Positions 1-10,110 of a stretch of 64,000 nt of DNA are shown piece after piece. Location: NCBI GenBank assembly GCA_001460835.1, contig CYKH01000235.1, positions 1 to 64,000 on the forward strand, written 5' to 3'. This DNA comes from Bodo saltans. Lineage: Eukaryota; Euglenozoa; Kinetoplastea; Eubodonida; Bodonidae. A program made the translations under genes and the position numbers. How positions within the stretch are numbered: the stretch's first letter is position 1; every line of letters begins with the position of its first letter. The notes under the pieces were generated by a model. It made no database searches, was not told the DNA's origin, and saw only the letters and a program-made list of their open reading frames with translations.

Positions 1-506
1 TGACGTACGAAGCAGCACAATTCGTGTAACTCTGTCCATCCAATGAAGAGGCTTGGGGGGGCGAGCACAACCCCTCCCGCTATTTGATCTCGTCTTGCTC
101 TCTCCTTGTACCTGCATATTGTGTACTTGTCACCACACCAAATTTACTGCCGTCTGAACGATCTGTTTGATACAACTGTTGTTTTTGACCTGCATGTGTT
201 CTTTTTGCTTCGTATTTAGCCCTGTCTCCACAAAGCGCAGTTTCACCGCACAAAGCCTGAACCTGTGCATAGTGTGGTGCGGCGAACCCAACAACTCCTT
301 TCGCTCTTACTATCACGGAGGAGGAGTGTCAAGTTCCGCAAGCAGGGGCTGTAGTGGGCCGTGGCTTTAGAAGCAAGTGGTCCAAAGAACTAGTGCGGAG
401 ATTTTTTCTTTTCGGCCGTGACGGTTGAAATTGGAAGTCAGTCGCAAGTAGAACAAACGTAGAATCCACACACCATTATTTTCACACTTTGTTGCACACT
501 AGTTGC
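1..506. other. Intergenic / upstream region of the giant surface protein gene
   Basis: No convincing gene. The only open frames are short, lack an ATG or are antisense. A T/C run at about 401-414 and a second one at 476-494, each followed by AG (about 436 and 501-502), are candidate trans-splice acceptors for the gene starting at 507. The second would leave a 5' leader of only four bases, so the first is more likely. Confidence 0.5.
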
Positions 507-3500
507 ATGATTGCTGCGCTGCTGCTACAAGTGGCGCTAGTTATTATGCCAGTGGGGCAGTGCAGTGGTAGCAGCACAACAATAACCACGACGAACACAG
601 TCGTGCCATCATGGAGCCGATTCTCTCTCACCAGCAGCGATGAGGTAACGATGACGCTCAGCGCTAGTGAATCGTCGACTTTGACTCCAACAGACTCAAA
701 ATCAGTAGGAACAAGAACGCTGACAGAGTCTATTCGTTCGTACTCCGACCGGCTGCACACGCATACTACTACGATCACGACAACCCTCACAGAGAGTGAT
801 GAAAAGAGTCTGACAGGTACCAAGTCCGCAACGTTGACATCCACAGAAACCGCAGACGCGTCTCGGTCTGCGCAAAGTATTTCAAGTAGCATGTCCGATT
901 CTGACAAGGTCACATCCTCTAAGAGCGTGACTGCATCTCGAGTGACGAGGAGCCCCTCGAATTCTCAAGCAATCAGCAAAACAAGGACGCTCACTCTTTC
1001 CCAAACGAAATCAAGAACAAATCTATCACCAACAAGTGAGACCTCAAGGACGCGCTCATTGTCGCCGTCTGAAGATGCACGCTCCATCTCACATTCCGTG
1101 ACCCTCAGTCCGAGCCGCTCAATACAGTCCGCTACGAAGGAAGTGTCCAGAAGTGTGTCGTTCACGCAGCAATTCAGTTTCACGACAACCCACTCGCTGA
1201 CAATGACGGAAACGGAAGACACCTCCAGGTCGCGAACCCCAAGTGCAACGCGCTCCGTCAGTATCACACACAGTCGCAGCGGACCGAGCCCAACAAGCAG
1301 CGTTTCGTTGTCGCGGACCACTACTTTCACGAATTCATCGACACCTTCACTATCTCGTTCCCCTAGCCTCAGCCGATCGATCACTCCATCACACAGCCCA
1401 TCGCCCAGCACGACACATTCCCCGTCACCGACGCGCAGCGGCTCCCCCACCATCACTTCAAATGTATCGCTTTCCAAGACTGCCAGCCCATCCAAAACTG
1501 AGAGTTGGACAAAAAGTCGAAGCCCAACAGCATCGGTATCTCCTACTGCAACCACCAGCAGGAGTGGAAGAACTTCTTCTCGGTCGTCCTCTCGATCGAA
1601 CGAGAAGTCGCTGTCGCGGAGTCACTCCGCAACTCGTTCCAACGACGTTTCAGCAACGTCAACCGTGACTCCATCACGCTCACATTCGCGTTCTCGGAGC
1701 GACACACTCAGTCGCACCGAGTCACACAGCCAATCACGGTCACTGTCGCTCTCTCGAACAAGCTCCTCGTCACGATCGCCATCATCGTCCAGCACACCTT
1801 CGCTGGTAGCCACCCCAACACGTTCTCTATCACGGAGTGCGTCCCCCTCGACGTCACGTTCCGTCTCGCCCTCGAGATCCGCGTCGCCCTCCAAATCTCA
1901 GACGCCATCGAGCACACCGAGTGCGTCGCCAAGCAGGTCGCTCTCGCTATCGAGGTCACCCACGACGAGTGTTACGTCCGAACAAACCAAATCATTTGGC
2001 TCCCTCACACCAACCACAACCTCAACTCTGTCATTCAGCAGTGAAGCATCATCGTCGACCTCGTTGACTTCATCTCGCGATGTGACGGCAAGTGCTTCCG
2101 TATCCACATCGATAACGAAAGATATCACAGAGAGTGAATCTGATACCATGTCGAGCACCTTGTCGCTATCCCAGACAACGACTGGTACTTTGACATTGTC
2201 CAGCGCCCCGACCGCTTCCAAGACGTTGACCAAGTCATCGAGCGGGACTTTGAGCCGTAGCGTATCGTTGACGAGGAGTCCCTCACCTTCGTTGAGCCGC
2301 TCCACGTCTCTGTCAAAGTCATTGTCCATCACTCGCACAGCGTCGCAAACGAGGAGCATGTCGCTCTCCAAAACATCGTCCAACACCCCTTCGCGGTCGG
2401 CCAGTATTACTCATAGCCGCAGCCGGTCTAGTTCGCCCACACCATCCTTCACAAACAGCAAATCATCGACGAACACAAAAACGATCACAAACACGAACGA
2501 AAGATCTTCGACCCGCAGTGCCACTCATTCTTCGACGACAGACAAGTCGACAACTGCGACCCTCACACTGTCTCAGTCGACATCAATCACACGTAGCGCA
2601 TCAGTGACTCGCTCAGAATCCCACAGCGCGTCCCGATCCACGTCTCTATCTAAAACAGCGTCGCCATCTCGCTCGTTGTCGCCCACAGGAACGCCCTCAC
2701 CCATTCTCACACCATCAAGGTCACCATCGCGAACCGACTCGTTGTCTCGCACGCGGTCACTGTCACCCTCAACATCGTCTGAAGTATCGAGGTCAGTGTC
2801 GCTATCCAGAAGCCGATCACCTTCCAACAGTAAGTCGCTTTCTGTGTCTCAAACGACATCAGACTCACTGTCCTTCGATGTCACCATGTCCCTTGAAACG
2901 GCCACGCCTAGCGCGTCGGTGACGTTGTCGCAAACAAACGATCACTCCAAGACTACATCCGTCTCCTTCACAACTGACATCACAGGCAGCAACTCTGTCA
3001 CGCAGACGTCGTCTGAAGAGGTGACTGCATCGCGTTCTGTGACCATGACAAGAGGGTCCACGTCACGTAGCAGAACCCTGACCCTCACACCCACAGAAAG
3101 CAAGTCACGCTCTGGGAGAACACATTCGCCCAGCGGCACTCGGTCTCTCACACACACTGCCACCAATGAGAAGTCAAGATCCTTCTCCCCCTCGCATTCG
3201 AAGTCACCGTCCCACTCTAGGAGCGTCACCCCGAGCAATTCACAGTCTCCGTCGAACACGTCGTCTCCCAGCACGACGAAATCTTTCAGCCCCACCCGAA
3301 CAGAAAGCCCCTCTCGTAGTGTCTCTCCAACCAACACGAAATCCCCAACCTTTACTGCGTCATTTGAGGTCACGCGGTCGCTCTCACTATCTCGGACATC
3401 AGACAAGTCGTCAACGAGAAGTGTGTCGGGATCACGATCGTCGTCACCCACCAGCAGCCCCTCAGTCTCCCCAAGTCCCACGCCATCCACTTCGTTCTCT

Positions 3501-6500
3501 GTCGATCGCTCCGTGACATCGTCCGTGACAATGTCTCAATCCACTGAGGTGACATCCACCCGAACAGTCTCCTCCTCCAAGTCACACACGACCTCGAGAA
3601 GCACGACACTGACAAGATCACCATCGCCGACTTACTCTGCGAGTCCCTCCGTGACGCAAACTCCGTCTCGACACTCGTGGAGCCTGTCACCGTCACGGTC
3701 GCAAACACCGTCATCCTCCCCCTCCCCTACGAATACACGACGTACGCCAAGTGTTTCGATGAGCCAAGCGGTGACAGGATCAGAATCTCCTTCTCAAACA
3801 GTGTCGGTGAGCCTCTCCGCCACCGATGACAAGAGTAGGACACATTCCCTGTCGCGTACCGACGACATCTCGAGGACGACATCAGCGACCCCATCCCCAT
3901 CCACCGAACACTCCGTCACGGCGAGCAATGCATTGTCCCCCACTGCCATCGAGACTGTGTCAATTCCATCGTTTAGCGACAGCCTTACACGATCTGGGGG
4001 AACTCGGTCGCCTTCGACGTCACGCTCCGTGTCGCTCTCTCCCTCGATCAGCATTCCCACCACTATCACGACTGAAGTCTCGTGGTCGCGCAACACGCTC
4101 ACGTACACAAACTCCCTCACACCGTCGCGAAGCGTGACACCCACTCGTACCTCAACACCATCGGGATCTGCTTCCCCTAGCGTGACGAACTCACCCTCGC
4201 CATCACGCAGCCCATCCCCATCTAGCAGTCCCTCTCCTTCACCATCCACAAGCCCCACTGTTTCATCGTCGCCAAGTTCCTCGAGTTCTTTTGAAGTGAC
4301 GTCGTCCGACAGCATGTCGGACAGCCCGACGAAGGATCTGTCGTCCACGAAGAACAGTGCGAGCCTTTCGCTGACTAAGAGCCCTTCGATCTCACAACAA
4401 CAAAGTGGTAGTGTGTCCCCTTCTATCACACCAGAGGAGTCCAAGAGTACATCTGCAACAGTGACAGCATCTCTGTCGGCGAGCGACTCTCCTTCGTCGA
4501 GCCCATCGGTATCGTTCTCATCCACATTGACGACGAGTGGATCGACATCACCCACGACCAGCGACAGCAACTCACCTTCCCAGTCACCGTCGGGATCCCC
4601 GAGTCCGTCACCAACTCCATCAACCAGCCCCTCGCCCAGTCGCTCACCCTCTCCCACAAAGGGCACACCGACCATCGAGGAGTCCCGCTCTTACTCAATC
4701 TCTGGCTCCGGTACCGTCTCGTTATCAAACTCGGAGGAGCTGACCGTGAGTAGGTCCGTCACCATGTCGCCGTCGTTGACTGCGTCGACCAGTGTGAGCG
4801 CGTCGACTACAGACGATGTCTCGGTCACCCCCTCCATCTCGTCAACTTCGAGTGTGTCCATCACAACCTCTCCTTCCGTCAGCGACACCGATGAGGTGAC
4901 GGACTCTGTTACCGCAAGTTCGACCTCGTCCCTATCTGTCACGGACACAAAGGAGCAATCGGCGACACGATCCTCCACAACGTCAGAGTCTCATGTTTGG
5001 ACCCGTTCGACGTCCACCACAATGTCAAGTTCGGTGACAATGTCCGCATCACGAGACATATCGGGTAGCCCCAGTGTTTCGACGAGCCCGTCATTCAGCA
5101 TCACTCCCACCACCACACAGTCGAACTCCGCGACGCTGTCCCTTTCCAGCACTGCGGTGCAGTCTCCCACTCGTAAAACAGACAGCCCCACATCGGAGGA
5201 GACGCGTAGCGGCTCAATCACTTCATCGCCGTCGTTGTCACAGTCTGCTACCCTGTCCACGACACAATCAGAAACACCAAGCACGTCGCCCTCCACAGAA
5301 GTTACCGAAAGTGACTACTCCCTCACGTCGTCTTCTAGCGTCACGGAGTCCCCGTCCACCACAATGTCCAAAAGTGTGACGCGTAGCGCTGCGACTCGAG
5401 ACGTGTCGTCAACCAAAACGCTGACAGCGTCCACAAGCATCTCTATGTCCTCGTCGCCCAGCGTGTCCACGACGCGAGATGTCAGTGAGTCCCATTCCCT
5501 GTCCCTGAGCTCCAGCAAAGAGATCACATCGTCTGACTCTATCACGGCTTCCCCCAGCCTCTCAGACTCTGCATCGATGACCGAGACACCCTCCGTTTCT
5601 ACCTCTGACTCTTACAGCATCACGCAGAGCGATAGCAATACCCCCTCCGCCACGTCAGAAGTCTCCGATAGCCGCTCCGTGACGGCCTCGCAAAGCATGT
5701 CCGTGTCGTCAACAGTATCACAAGAAGCTTCGGGAACACCGACTCGATCGTTGTCGCTCACTAAGACGTATTCCCTCTCTCGGACCAAATCGCGAGGATC
5801 TCGTTCTCAGTCGTCCACAAGCACATTGTCGTATTCTCGTGATGTATCCATCACAAAAAGTCCGACGTTATCAACGAGCATAGAGTCGTCTCGGTCCCCC
5901 ACTGCTAGTGCTACCCGTGACGTAACAGTAACCCCTTCGGACACATGGTCCCCATCGTTGACCACATCTGTGTCCCCTGAAGTCACAACAACTCCATCTG
6001 ATTCGTATTCTCTGTCAGGCCCGACAAAGACGAGATCTCGAGGTTCGAAGAGTGTGACGCCTTCCTTTACTGCACACGTGTCGGTCACTCCTTGGACCCC
6101 CAGCCGCAGCCGTCGCTCGATGACCCCGTCCATCACCTCCTCACACGAGCTAACGGCAAGCCCCTCGAGAGAGCTTACCAGTTCTCCTACGATGTTCCGC
6201 AGCACTCCATCGACTACAACGAGCCCATCCGTAACGACGACAATGTCCCCCTCACACCCTACCGTGACGCCAGATATCACGTCGAGTGAGACCGTCACAA
6301 ACACGAGTATTGTCACCGTCACCCCATCGCACACTCGGGGCTCCTTCAGCCCAAGTCATACCGGCCGCAGTCCGTCAAAACAAACGAGCGGAACCACATC
6401 GGACACTGTGTCCCCCTTGGAGGTGTCATCCACTATCACCATCACGCCAACAAACAACATGTCTCACACTCACCTGAGCTTCACGATGACGTCCACGGAC

Positions 6501-9440
6501 ACGATTAACGTTACGGGTACTGCTACGTTCTCTGCGTCACCCGAGAACCCGTCAGCGTCTGACACGTACACGTATTCAGATTCCGTCACATTTTCCCGTG
6601 TGCGTAGTTTGTCGGACTCTCTTGACTTGTCATTGTCAAAAGTTGCGCCGTCACGCACCTCGTCGATCACCGGAACGCAGTCCGTCTCTGCAGCAGCTCG
6701 CTCCTCAACAGTGACCATGACTGCCTCTGTTTCCAGCTCCTCCACGTCGTCAGTATCTGCGTCTGCTAGTGACGAGAACACTGCGTCGACGACCAAAGGG
6801 ACCAACTCACCGACGACCACACCATCGCTGCTTCCCACGCACTCGCACACGCTCGTGCCAACGGAGTCTGCAACAGTGTCGACTTCCTCCACGTGGGAGA
6901 CGTCGTCATCATTGTCGAACACGGCCTCGGTCACGTCCACTATCACGCCGCCTCCGACACCAACGCCAACATCAACCGCCAGCAATTCTGAGTCTGCGAC
7001 GGACAGTGTTGTCCTCACCGTCACCGTCAAACTTCCGCGCACGCCGTCTGCGTCCATCACAGACACACGCCTGCAAATAAAAACTGCGTCGTTGCGGCCA
7101 ACGCAGTCCCCCACGCTGATCCCAACGCCCACCGCAACCATCACCCCACCGCCCACTCCCACACCAACACAAACGAACACAATCACCCCGCCGCCAACCC
7201 CAACGCCGACACAAACGTTCTCATCGACTAGGACGCACAGCCCCACCGTAACCCGCACTGTGTCACCGTCCACCACCATTTCCCCCAACACAACAGGAAG
7301 CCCAACGATGATGGACACGGTGACCACCACAGAGACACATAACATCACGGCAACTCACACGCCGCCTCCTACCAAGACTATCACAGCCCCTGTGAACGTC
7401 CCACGAATCAGTTCCGCCGCCTTGGGTGCTATGAATTTTCTCACTGCGTTGGGATTTTTCTCCTCGTCGGGTGCAACGTGCATGTGGCCGTTGATCTTCA
7501 TTGTGGCGTTCATCGTGATTTGTTTATGCGTCCAGGGAGTCTACGTTGGGTATCGTTACTACTATCGGCCAGATATCAACCATCTCAACCCTACTGCCCC
7601 TATGTGGAGGGTACTGCTCATGTCTGGATCGCCGTGGGCATGTGCAGTGCTGCCATGTTGCTACAAATGCTGCATCGGGCACACATTGCACGCAGCCCAG
7701 CATTTGCTACTGCTAGCGTTGTTGATCATCGCAATGGAGAGTCAGCTGCAGCTTCGTGGTGCGGCAACACGCTTTGTGGGTCTTGGCGTTGCGGCTCTCG
7801 TTGCGATCCTTACGCAGCCCATTTTCAACTACTTCTTCTACACATATCAAATTCACGACTCATACGATGTGGATGCTGCAGCCTTCGTCGCTGCTCGTGA
7901 GGCCGCTCTCAAGGAAGAACGAGAGCGCCGAGAAGCCGAAGCGATCGCAAGTGCGTCTGCGCAGCGGAAGAAACGACGCTCCACCGTGTACATCATTGAT
8001 CCCACCACCGAGGATAAAAACAGTTTCCCTCAGGAAGATGACACCACACTGGACGACGTCATGGACATCAACGCGCTGTACGAAGACTCAGAGGACAACG
8101 GAGAGAACAACAACAACTTTGCCATGTTTCTTCCCACATCGAACGAAGAGGAGATGAGTCGGACTGGCACAAGTAGCACTGGTGTCCCTGTTGAGGCGGA
8201 GGATGAATTTGAACCTTTGATTATGACCTTCGACGATGACTTTGCAGATATGAGTGCGGCACCCGATGCAGCGGCTGCGAAAATTGAACAGCAGCCATCA
8301 GCTTCAGCGCCACAAGGAGGTCATCCACATGAGAAGTCGGTGTTTGACTTGTTTGACGAGATGGACAACAGCGATGAGATGACCGCAGACCCCGCTGAGC
8401 CTCAAGGCGGCCTTCACAATCCTGATAGAATGCTAGAGGCCCTCATCGGCCTTGACTTTGTGGAGCCTACGAGCATGCAACGAGGAGGAGGGGCAACAAC
8501 AGTAGACGGCACCACAAACAACGGCTGGGACTTTGACCGCATGGCTGAAGCCTTTGGGCGGTATGAACATGAGGTGGAGCAACAACGATTTGAGACTGGC
8601 ATCGATGGCAAGGGGGGCGCAGCGTTCTCGTTTGCAGTGTCCGATGATGAGACCTCTCTCTTCGATACTCCTATGGAAGATGAAGACGCCAGGCGGCTCT
8701 TTGCTCCCACCCCAAACCGCAGTGGTCCCCCAGTGCCCCCCGCACGTGCTCCACCGGCTCACATGAAGACAATGATCGATCAAAGCCGCAGTGGAGGCAT
8801 GACGCTCAGTGCAGGCGCTGTGACGATGCGTGGGTTCTTGGATGCCGTGTTAGAAGATGCGGAGCGTGACGACAGTGAACCGCCACCCATCGCAATGCAG
8901 CGCCACGAGGTGGAGCAACGACAATTTATTGACAAACATGAAGGGGAGGGGTGGACCGAACTGCTCGACCAGGCAGCACAAGAGTGGAAGGTGGTGTTGG
9001 CGCTCGCCCCTAACAACGGGGAGATGACTGCAGTCGATATTAACGACGGGATCTTGAACGTCACCACCCTCTCCACTGTACATTCCTACGTGACCATCGG
9101 CTACGCAGTCTCGTGCATTGTGTTGCTCGCTATCTTGTACGGAGTGCTGAACAGACCCAATGCAGACGACGTGATTTGTGGTGAAGACACGGACATGAGC
9201 CTCCAAGTATTGTACGGCCTCATTATGGACCTCGTCGTGCAGTGCATTGCGCCTCTGTTGGTGTACTTGTTCCGCGTGCTGCAGTCCGACGACCTCAATG
9301 AAATGGTTTGGGAATTACATCCGTACAATGGCGAGGAGCGCCTGACTGTGCGTCCTGCTGACTCGAACGATGAAGACGAAGAACATGTTGATGAAGTTGC
9401 CGAAGATTGTGGCGTGGAGAAAGCACATCCCATCACATAA
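507..9440 (+). CDS. Giant Ser/Thr-rich membrane-associated surface protein
   Basis: About 2,977 aa from the ATG at 507; the frame is open a few codons further but without an ATG. A signal peptide (residues 1 to about 20, hydrophobic run IAALLLQVALVI) leads into about 2,280 residues made almost only of Ser, Thr, Pro, Arg, Lys and acidic residues, in short SxS and SPS units. These look like mucin-type or phospho-acceptor stalks. A PPPTPTPT block sits near its end. Hydrophobic segments follow at about 2325-2348, 2398-2413, 2423-2448, 2863-2882 and 2897-2926, with a roughly 415-residue acidic loop between the third and fourth. The paired helices containing 'LTQPIFNYFF' and 'LYGLIMDLVVQCIAPLL' recall polycystin-1-type membrane regions, but I see no PLAT or GPS domain. 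Known: B. saltans encodes many large 'membrane-associated proteins' of this style. Inferred: a cell-surface or phagotrophy-related glycoprotein. Function unproven. Confidence 0.85.
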   Translation: MIAALLLQVALVIMPVGQCSGSSTTITTTNTVVPSWSRFSLTSSDEVTMTLSASESSTLTPTDSKSVGTRTLTESIRSYSDRLHTHTTTITTTLTESDEKSLTGTKSATLTSTETADASRSAQSISSSMSDSDKVTSSKSVTASRVTRSPSNSQAISKTRTLTLSQTKSRTNLSPTSETSRTRSLSPSEDARSISHSVTLSPSRSIQSATKEVSRSVSFTQQFSFTTTHSLTMTETEDTSRSRTPSATRSVSITHSRSGPSPTSSVSLSRTTTFTNSSTPSLSRSPSLSRSITPSHSPSPSTTHSPSPTRSGSPTITSNVSLSKTASPSKTESWTKSRSPTASVSPTATTSRSGRTSSRSSSRSNEKSLSRSHSATRSNDVSATSTVTPSRSHSRSRSDTLSRTESHSQSRSLSLSRTSSSSRSPSSSSTPSLVATPTRSLSRSASPSTSRSVSPSRSASPSKSQTPSSTPSASPSRSLSLSRSPTTSVTSEQTKSFGSLTPTTTSTLSFSSEASSSTSLTSSRDVTASASVSTSITKDITESESDTMSSTLSLSQTTTGTLTLSSAPTASKTLTKSSSGTLSRSVSLTRSPSPSLSRSTSLSKSLSITRTASQTRSMSLSKTSSNTPSRSASITHSRSRSSSPTPSFTNSKSSTNTKTITNTNERSSTRSATHSSTTDKSTTATLTLSQSTSITRSASVTRSESHSASRSTSLSKTASPSRSLSPTGTPSPILTPSRSPSRTDSLSRTRSLSPSTSSEVSRSVSLSRSRSPSNSKSLSVSQTTSDSLSFDVTMSLETATPSASVTLSQTNDHSKTTSVSFTTDITGSNSVTQTSSEEVTASRSVTMTRGSTSRSRTLTLTPTESKSRSGRTHSPSGTRSLTHTATNEKSRSFSPSHSKSPSHSRSVTPSNSQSPSNTSSPSTTKSFSPTRTESPSRSVSPTNTKSPTFTASFEVTRSLSLSRTSDKSSTRSVSGSRSSSPTSSPSVSPSPTPSTSFSVDRSVTSSVTMSQSTEVTSTRTVSSSKSHTTSRSTTLTRSPSPTYSASPSVTQTPSRHSWSLSPSRSQTPSSSPSPTNTRRTPSVSMSQAVTGSESPSQTVSVSLSATDDKSRTHSLSRTDDISRTTSATPSPSTEHSVTASNALSPTAIETVSIPSFSDSLTRSGGTRSPSTSRSVSLSPSISIPTTITTEVSWSRNTLTYTNSLTPSRSVTPTRTSTPSGSASPSVTNSPSPSRSPSPSSSPSPSPSTSPTVSSSPSSSSSFEVTSSDSMSDSPTKDLSSTKNSASLSLTKSPSISQQQSGSVSPSITPEESKSTSATVTASLSASDSPSSSPSVSFSSTLTTSGSTSPTTSDSNSPSQSPSGSPSPSPTPSTSPSPSRSPSPTKGTPTIEESRSYSISGSGTVSLSNSEELTVSRSVTMSPSLTASTSVSASTTDDVSVTPSISSTSSVSITTSPSVSDTDEVTDSVTASSTSSLSVTDTKEQSATRSSTTSESHVWTRSTSTTMSSSVTMSASRDISGSPSVSTSPSFSITPTTTQSNSATLSLSSTAVQSPTRKTDSPTSEETRSGSITSSPSLSQSATLSTTQSETPSTSPSTEVTESDYSLTSSSSVTESPSTTMSKSVTRSAATRDVSSTKTLTASTSISMSSSPSVSTTRDVSESHSLSLSSSKEITSSDSITASPSLSDSASMTETPSVSTSDSYSITQSDSNTPSATSEVSDSRSVTASQSMSVSSTVSQEASGTPTRSLSLTKTYSLSRTKSRGSRSQSSTSTLSYSRDVSITKSPTLSTSIESSRSPTASATRDVTVTPSDTWSPSLTTSVSPEVTTTPSDSYSLSGPTKTRSRGSKSVTPSFTAHVSVTPWTPSRSRRSMTPSITSSHELTASPSRELTSSPTMFRSTPSTTTSPSVTTTMSPSHPTVTPDITSSETVTNTSIVTVTPSHTRGSFSPSHTGRSPSKQTSGTTSDTVSPLEVSSTITITPTNNMSHTHLSFTMTSTDTINVTGTATFSASPENPSASDTYTYSDSVTFSRVRSLSDSLDLSLSKVAPSRTSSITGTQSVSAAARSSTVTMTASVSSSSTSSVSASASDENTASTTKGTNSPTTTPSLLPTHSHTLVPTESATVSTSSTWETSSSLSNTASVTSTITPPPTPTPTSTASNSESATDSVVLTVTVKLPRTPSASITDTRLQIKTASLRPTQSPTLIPTPTATITPPPTPTPTQTNTITPPPTPTPTQTFSSTRTHSPTVTRTVSPSTTISPNTTGSPTMMDTVTTTETHNITATHTPPPTKTITAPVNVPRISSAALGAMNFLTALGFFSSSGATCMWPLIFIVAFIVICLCVQGVYVGYRYYYRPDINHLNPTAPMWRVLLMSGSPWACAVLPCCYKCCIGHTLHAAQHLLLLALLIIAMESQLQLRGAATRFVGLGVAALVAILTQPIFNYFFYTYQIHDSYDVDAAAFVAAREAALKEERERREAEAIASASAQRKKRRSTVYIIDPTTEDKNSFPQEDDTTLDDVMDINALYEDSEDNGENNNNFAMFLPTSNEEEMSRTGTSSTGVPVEAEDEFEPLIMTFDDDFADMSAAPDAAAAKIEQQPSASAPQGGHPHEKSVFDLFDEMDNSDEMTADPAEPQGGLHNPDRMLEALIGLDFVEPTSMQRGGGATTVDGTTNNGWDFDRMAEAFGRYEHEVEQQRFETGIDGKGGAAFSFAVSDDETSLFDTPMEDEDARRLFAPTPNRSGPPVPPARAPPAHMKTMIDQSRSGGMTLSAGAVTMRGFLDAVLEDAERDDSEPPPIAMQRHEVEQRQFIDKHEGEGWTELLDQAAQEWKVVLALAPNNGEMTAVDINDGILNVTTLSTVHSYVTIGYAVSCIVLLAILYGVLNRPNADDVICGEDTDMSLQVLYGLIMDLVVQCIAPLLVYLFRVLQSDDLNEMVWELHPYNGEERLTVRPADSNDEDEEHVDEVAEDCGVEKAHPIT
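6940..7215 (+). repeat. PPPTPTPT repeat block inside the giant surface protein
   Basis: The peptide TITPPPTPTPT occurs three times, at about 6944, 7138 and 7177. The last two copies are adjacent 39-bp units whose DNA differs at several third positions. The block is the stiff, Pro-rich end of the stalk, just outside the membrane. It differs from the Ser-rich repeats before it. Confidence 0.75.
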
Positions 9441-10110
9441 TTAGTGATGATGGCGCTGATGATGATGTACATGATTCTGTGTTGTTGAGGGTACTCTGTG
9501 CGCGTGTCCGTGTCACGGACCATCAGTAGGAGCACGAGTAGGATTCCTCTGAGGATTCCTCTGCCTCTCTGTCGCGTTCATTCTTCCTTTTACGACCGAA
9601 GTCTCACCTCACGCCCCTCACGCTCTTCTTCTTCTTTTTTTGAATATGTGTGTGCTAGTTAGCATCCCTTCCTTCCATCACATCATCCCGGTCACTCTCT
9701 CCCTACGTCAAAATTTCAATTGACCAGCAAACTTCGTTGTACATTTTTACTTCCTTAATTCTTCGAACGAGAAGTGGGGCGATAAAGACATTTGTGTTTC
9801 CTTCACGTGTTGTGTTGTAGACGAAAACAGACCGCTTGTAGAGCTGGGATGAGGAGCCATATAGTCATCTCCACAACACTTGTGCGTAGTTACCTCGCTG
9901 AGTGTGGATGTTGTCTTGAAGCCTTCATCCTAGCGTGGGTGGGAACGTTGCTCAGAGCCGTTGTTTGCATTTTTGATCTCTCTTACTCCCCTAATGGAAA
10001 CTGCATGAATCATGGAGCCGCATGTGTTTCGTCTCAGGCTTTGAACCTTTCCATTTACCTGTTGTCTATTGAAAGAAGATAGAATCACAGAACATCTCCT
10101 CCAGTTAGAA
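9441..10110. other. Intergenic region
   Basis: About 670 bases with no gene. It is T/C-rich on the + strand. The tract at about 10039-10070 followed by AG (about 10075) is the best trans-splice acceptor for the LRR gene at 10111. Confidence 0.5.

Noticed and set aside
965-7348. Many antisense and alternate-frame open frames (up to about 290 codons) within the giant Ser/Thr gene
   Set aside because: They follow from the TCN/ACN codon bias of the sense strand, show mirror-image Val/Asp/Glu/Arg-rich composition and have no domain features.
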